From positions 1-64,000 of the forward strand of contig MBRE01000057.1 of the NCBI GenBank assembly GCA_001698425.1: a stretch of DNA of 64,000 nucleotides, given 5' to 3'. The stretch comes from Oscillatoriales cyanobacterium USR001 (GTDB lineage Bacteria > Cyanobacteriota > Cyanobacteriia > Cyanobacteriales > Microcoleaceae). Below, in pieces: positions 62,962 through 64,000 of the stretch. The translations under genes were made by a program, and so were the position numbers. Below the pieces are notes generated by a model, which saw only the letters and a list, made by a program, of their open reading frames with translations, did not search any database and was not told where the DNA came from. The first letter of the stretch is position 1, and every line of letters starts with the position of its first letter.

Positions 62962-64000
62962 TTAATCGCAGGTAGTATCTTGTAGATTATACTTGAGATA
63001 GCTGCCAATGCGATCGCAAGTTTGCCTCATTAATTTCTGTAACTGAAAATCCAAATTATTATTTTTACTATTAACTTCTCCTAAATCTTCAACGCGCCAA
63101 ACTTTTACAGTTCCATCCCAACTACCCGATGCTAAAATTTTACCATCAGGACTCCAACTCAAACCATAAACCCGATCTTGATGACTGGAAAGGGTTTTCA
63201 ACAGTCTACCATCTAAACTCCAAATTTTCACAGTTTTGTCAAAACTCGACGAGGCTAAAAATTTTCCATTGGGGCTAAAAATTACCCTAGAAACTTTATT
63301 GCTATGATCCTCTAAAGTTTTCAATAAACGACCGTCTAAATTCCAAAGCTTTACTGTATTGTCATCAGAAGCTGAGGCAATTATTTGACCATCTGGGCTA
63401 AAGCTTACCCAATTCACCTCACCTTTGTGACCGCGAATTGTTCTTAATAATTTGCCATTTTTGTGCCAAATTTTTATAGTATTATCAGCACTAGCAGTGG
63501 CAATAGTTTCGCCGTCAGAACTAAAACAAACGCTGTAAACCCAACCAGTATGACCTGTCATTGTCTGCAATAAATCACCATTTTTTTGCCAAAGTTTCAC
63601 CGTTTTATCCGCACTAGCTGTTGCTATAATCTGGTTATCTCTGCTAAAATTTACGTCAAATATTTCATCACTATGACCTTGCCAACTTCTGATAAATTTA
63701 CCATCTAAATGCCAAAGTTTCACCATTTTATCTTTACCAACTGAGGCAATTGTAGAACCATCTGGCGCAAAACTTACGCCATAAATCCATTCTTTATGTC
63801 CATTAATTCCATTAAGTAAAAGGGGAGGCGATGGGGCAATTTCTGGATTACCTTTTTCTGCTTCTTGCCAATTCCAAAGTTTGACAGTTTTGTCCCTGCT
63901 TGCTGAAGCAATAATTTTACCATTAGGACTGAAACTAATACCATAAACTAGATTATCGCGTTCTTTTGGGGATGGAATTTCTAGGGTTTTTAATAATCGA
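62962..64000 (-). CDS. WD40-repeat protein, N-terminus cut by the window
   Basis: The minus-strand frame stays open to the right edge, so the true start lies outside, and an ATG at 63726 is internal. At least seven WD40 blades with GH...(V)xFSPDG...IASxSxDxTVKLW spacing. The last ~30 residues after the blades (LQKLMRQTCDRIGSYLKYNL) are a non-repeat tail. Such proteins often have an N-terminal signalling domain in cyanobacteria (AAA, NB-ARC, kinase or caspase-like), which cannot be seen here. Confidence 0.88.
   Translation of the reverse strand, partial: RLLKTLEIPSPKERDNLVYGISFSPNGKIIASASRDKTVKLWNWQEAEKGNPEIAPSPPLLLNGINGHKEWIYGVSFAPDGSTIASVGKDKMVKLWHLDGKFIRSWQGHSDEIFDVNFSRDNQIIATASADKTVKLWQKNGDLLQTMTGHTGWVYSVCFSSDGETIATASADNTIKIWHKNGKLLRTIRGHKGEVNWVSFSPDGQIIASASDDNTVKLWNLDGRLLKTLEDHSNKVSRVIFSPNGKFLASSSFDKTVKIWSLDGRLLKTLSSHQDRVYGLSWSPDGKILASGSWDGTVKVWRVEDLGEVNSKNNNLDFQLQKLMRQTCDRIGSYLKYNLQDTTCD

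Overview
The window is cyanobacterial. It carries an oxygen-dependent Mg-protoporphyrin cyclase (acsF), hemB, a cyanobacterial-type RNase E, a NAD-linked bidirectional [NiFe] hydrogenase (hox) operon, a fused pyrF-pyrE gene and very many GCGATCGC (HIP1) octamers. The AT-leaning composition, abundant palindromic and heptameric intergenic repeats, Uma2 nucleases and small toxin-antitoxin genes fit a filamentous, Oscillatoriales-like genome. The genus cannot be fixed from sequence alone.

Layout. 1-7 kb: end of an RTX repeat protein, a PMT-like glycosyltransferase, a Uma2 protein, acsF, a TM2 protein, rpmF and a short-repeat protein. 6-17 kb: uvrB, a PBP4-type peptidase, hemB, a GNAT acetyltransferase, rne and a two-part radical SAM protein interrupted in frame by intergenic-type repeats. 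17-24 kb: a second Uma2 protein, a cation/proton antiporter and two tandem flavin monooxygenases. 24-33 kb: an arylsulfatase facing a compact minus-strand biosynthetic operon of sulfotransferase, methyltransferase-like protein, Asp/Asn beta-hydroxylase-like dioxygenase and a one-module NRPS (A-MT-PCP-C). 34-41 kb: dapL-like aminotransferase, a PfkB kinase, a toxin-antitoxin island bounded by duplicated gene ends, a DUF1350 protein and a glycosyltransferase. 41-57 kb: hoxEFU, three inserted ORFs, hoxYH, a signalling triad (NuoE-like [2Fe-2S] protein, PAS protein, SpoIIE/PP2C phosphatase), a broken hoxW start, an inserted Rpn-like gene, intact hoxW, nifJ and a DHOD-like gene. 57-64 kb: small conserved proteins, membrane protein, tRNA-Arg(UCU) with an inverted partial copy, pyrF-pyrE and a WD40 protein cut by the window edge.

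How the genes work together. HoxEFUYH, HoxW and NifJ form a fermentative redox block: pyruvate oxidation gives reduced ferredoxin, HoxEFU handles NAD(P)H and ferredoxin electrons, and HoxYH makes or consumes H2. The Fe-S/PAS/phosphatase triad directly downstream is of a kind better known beside clostridial [FeFe] hydrogenases and may tune this block to redox or H2. The NRPS operon looks like a small pathway for an N-methylated, hydroxylated and sulfated aminoacyl product. The strongest leads are the hydrogenase-linked signalling triad, the mini NRPS-sulfotransferase cluster with its terminal condensation domain, and a putative toxin flanked by two paralogous possible immunity proteins inside the hox operon.
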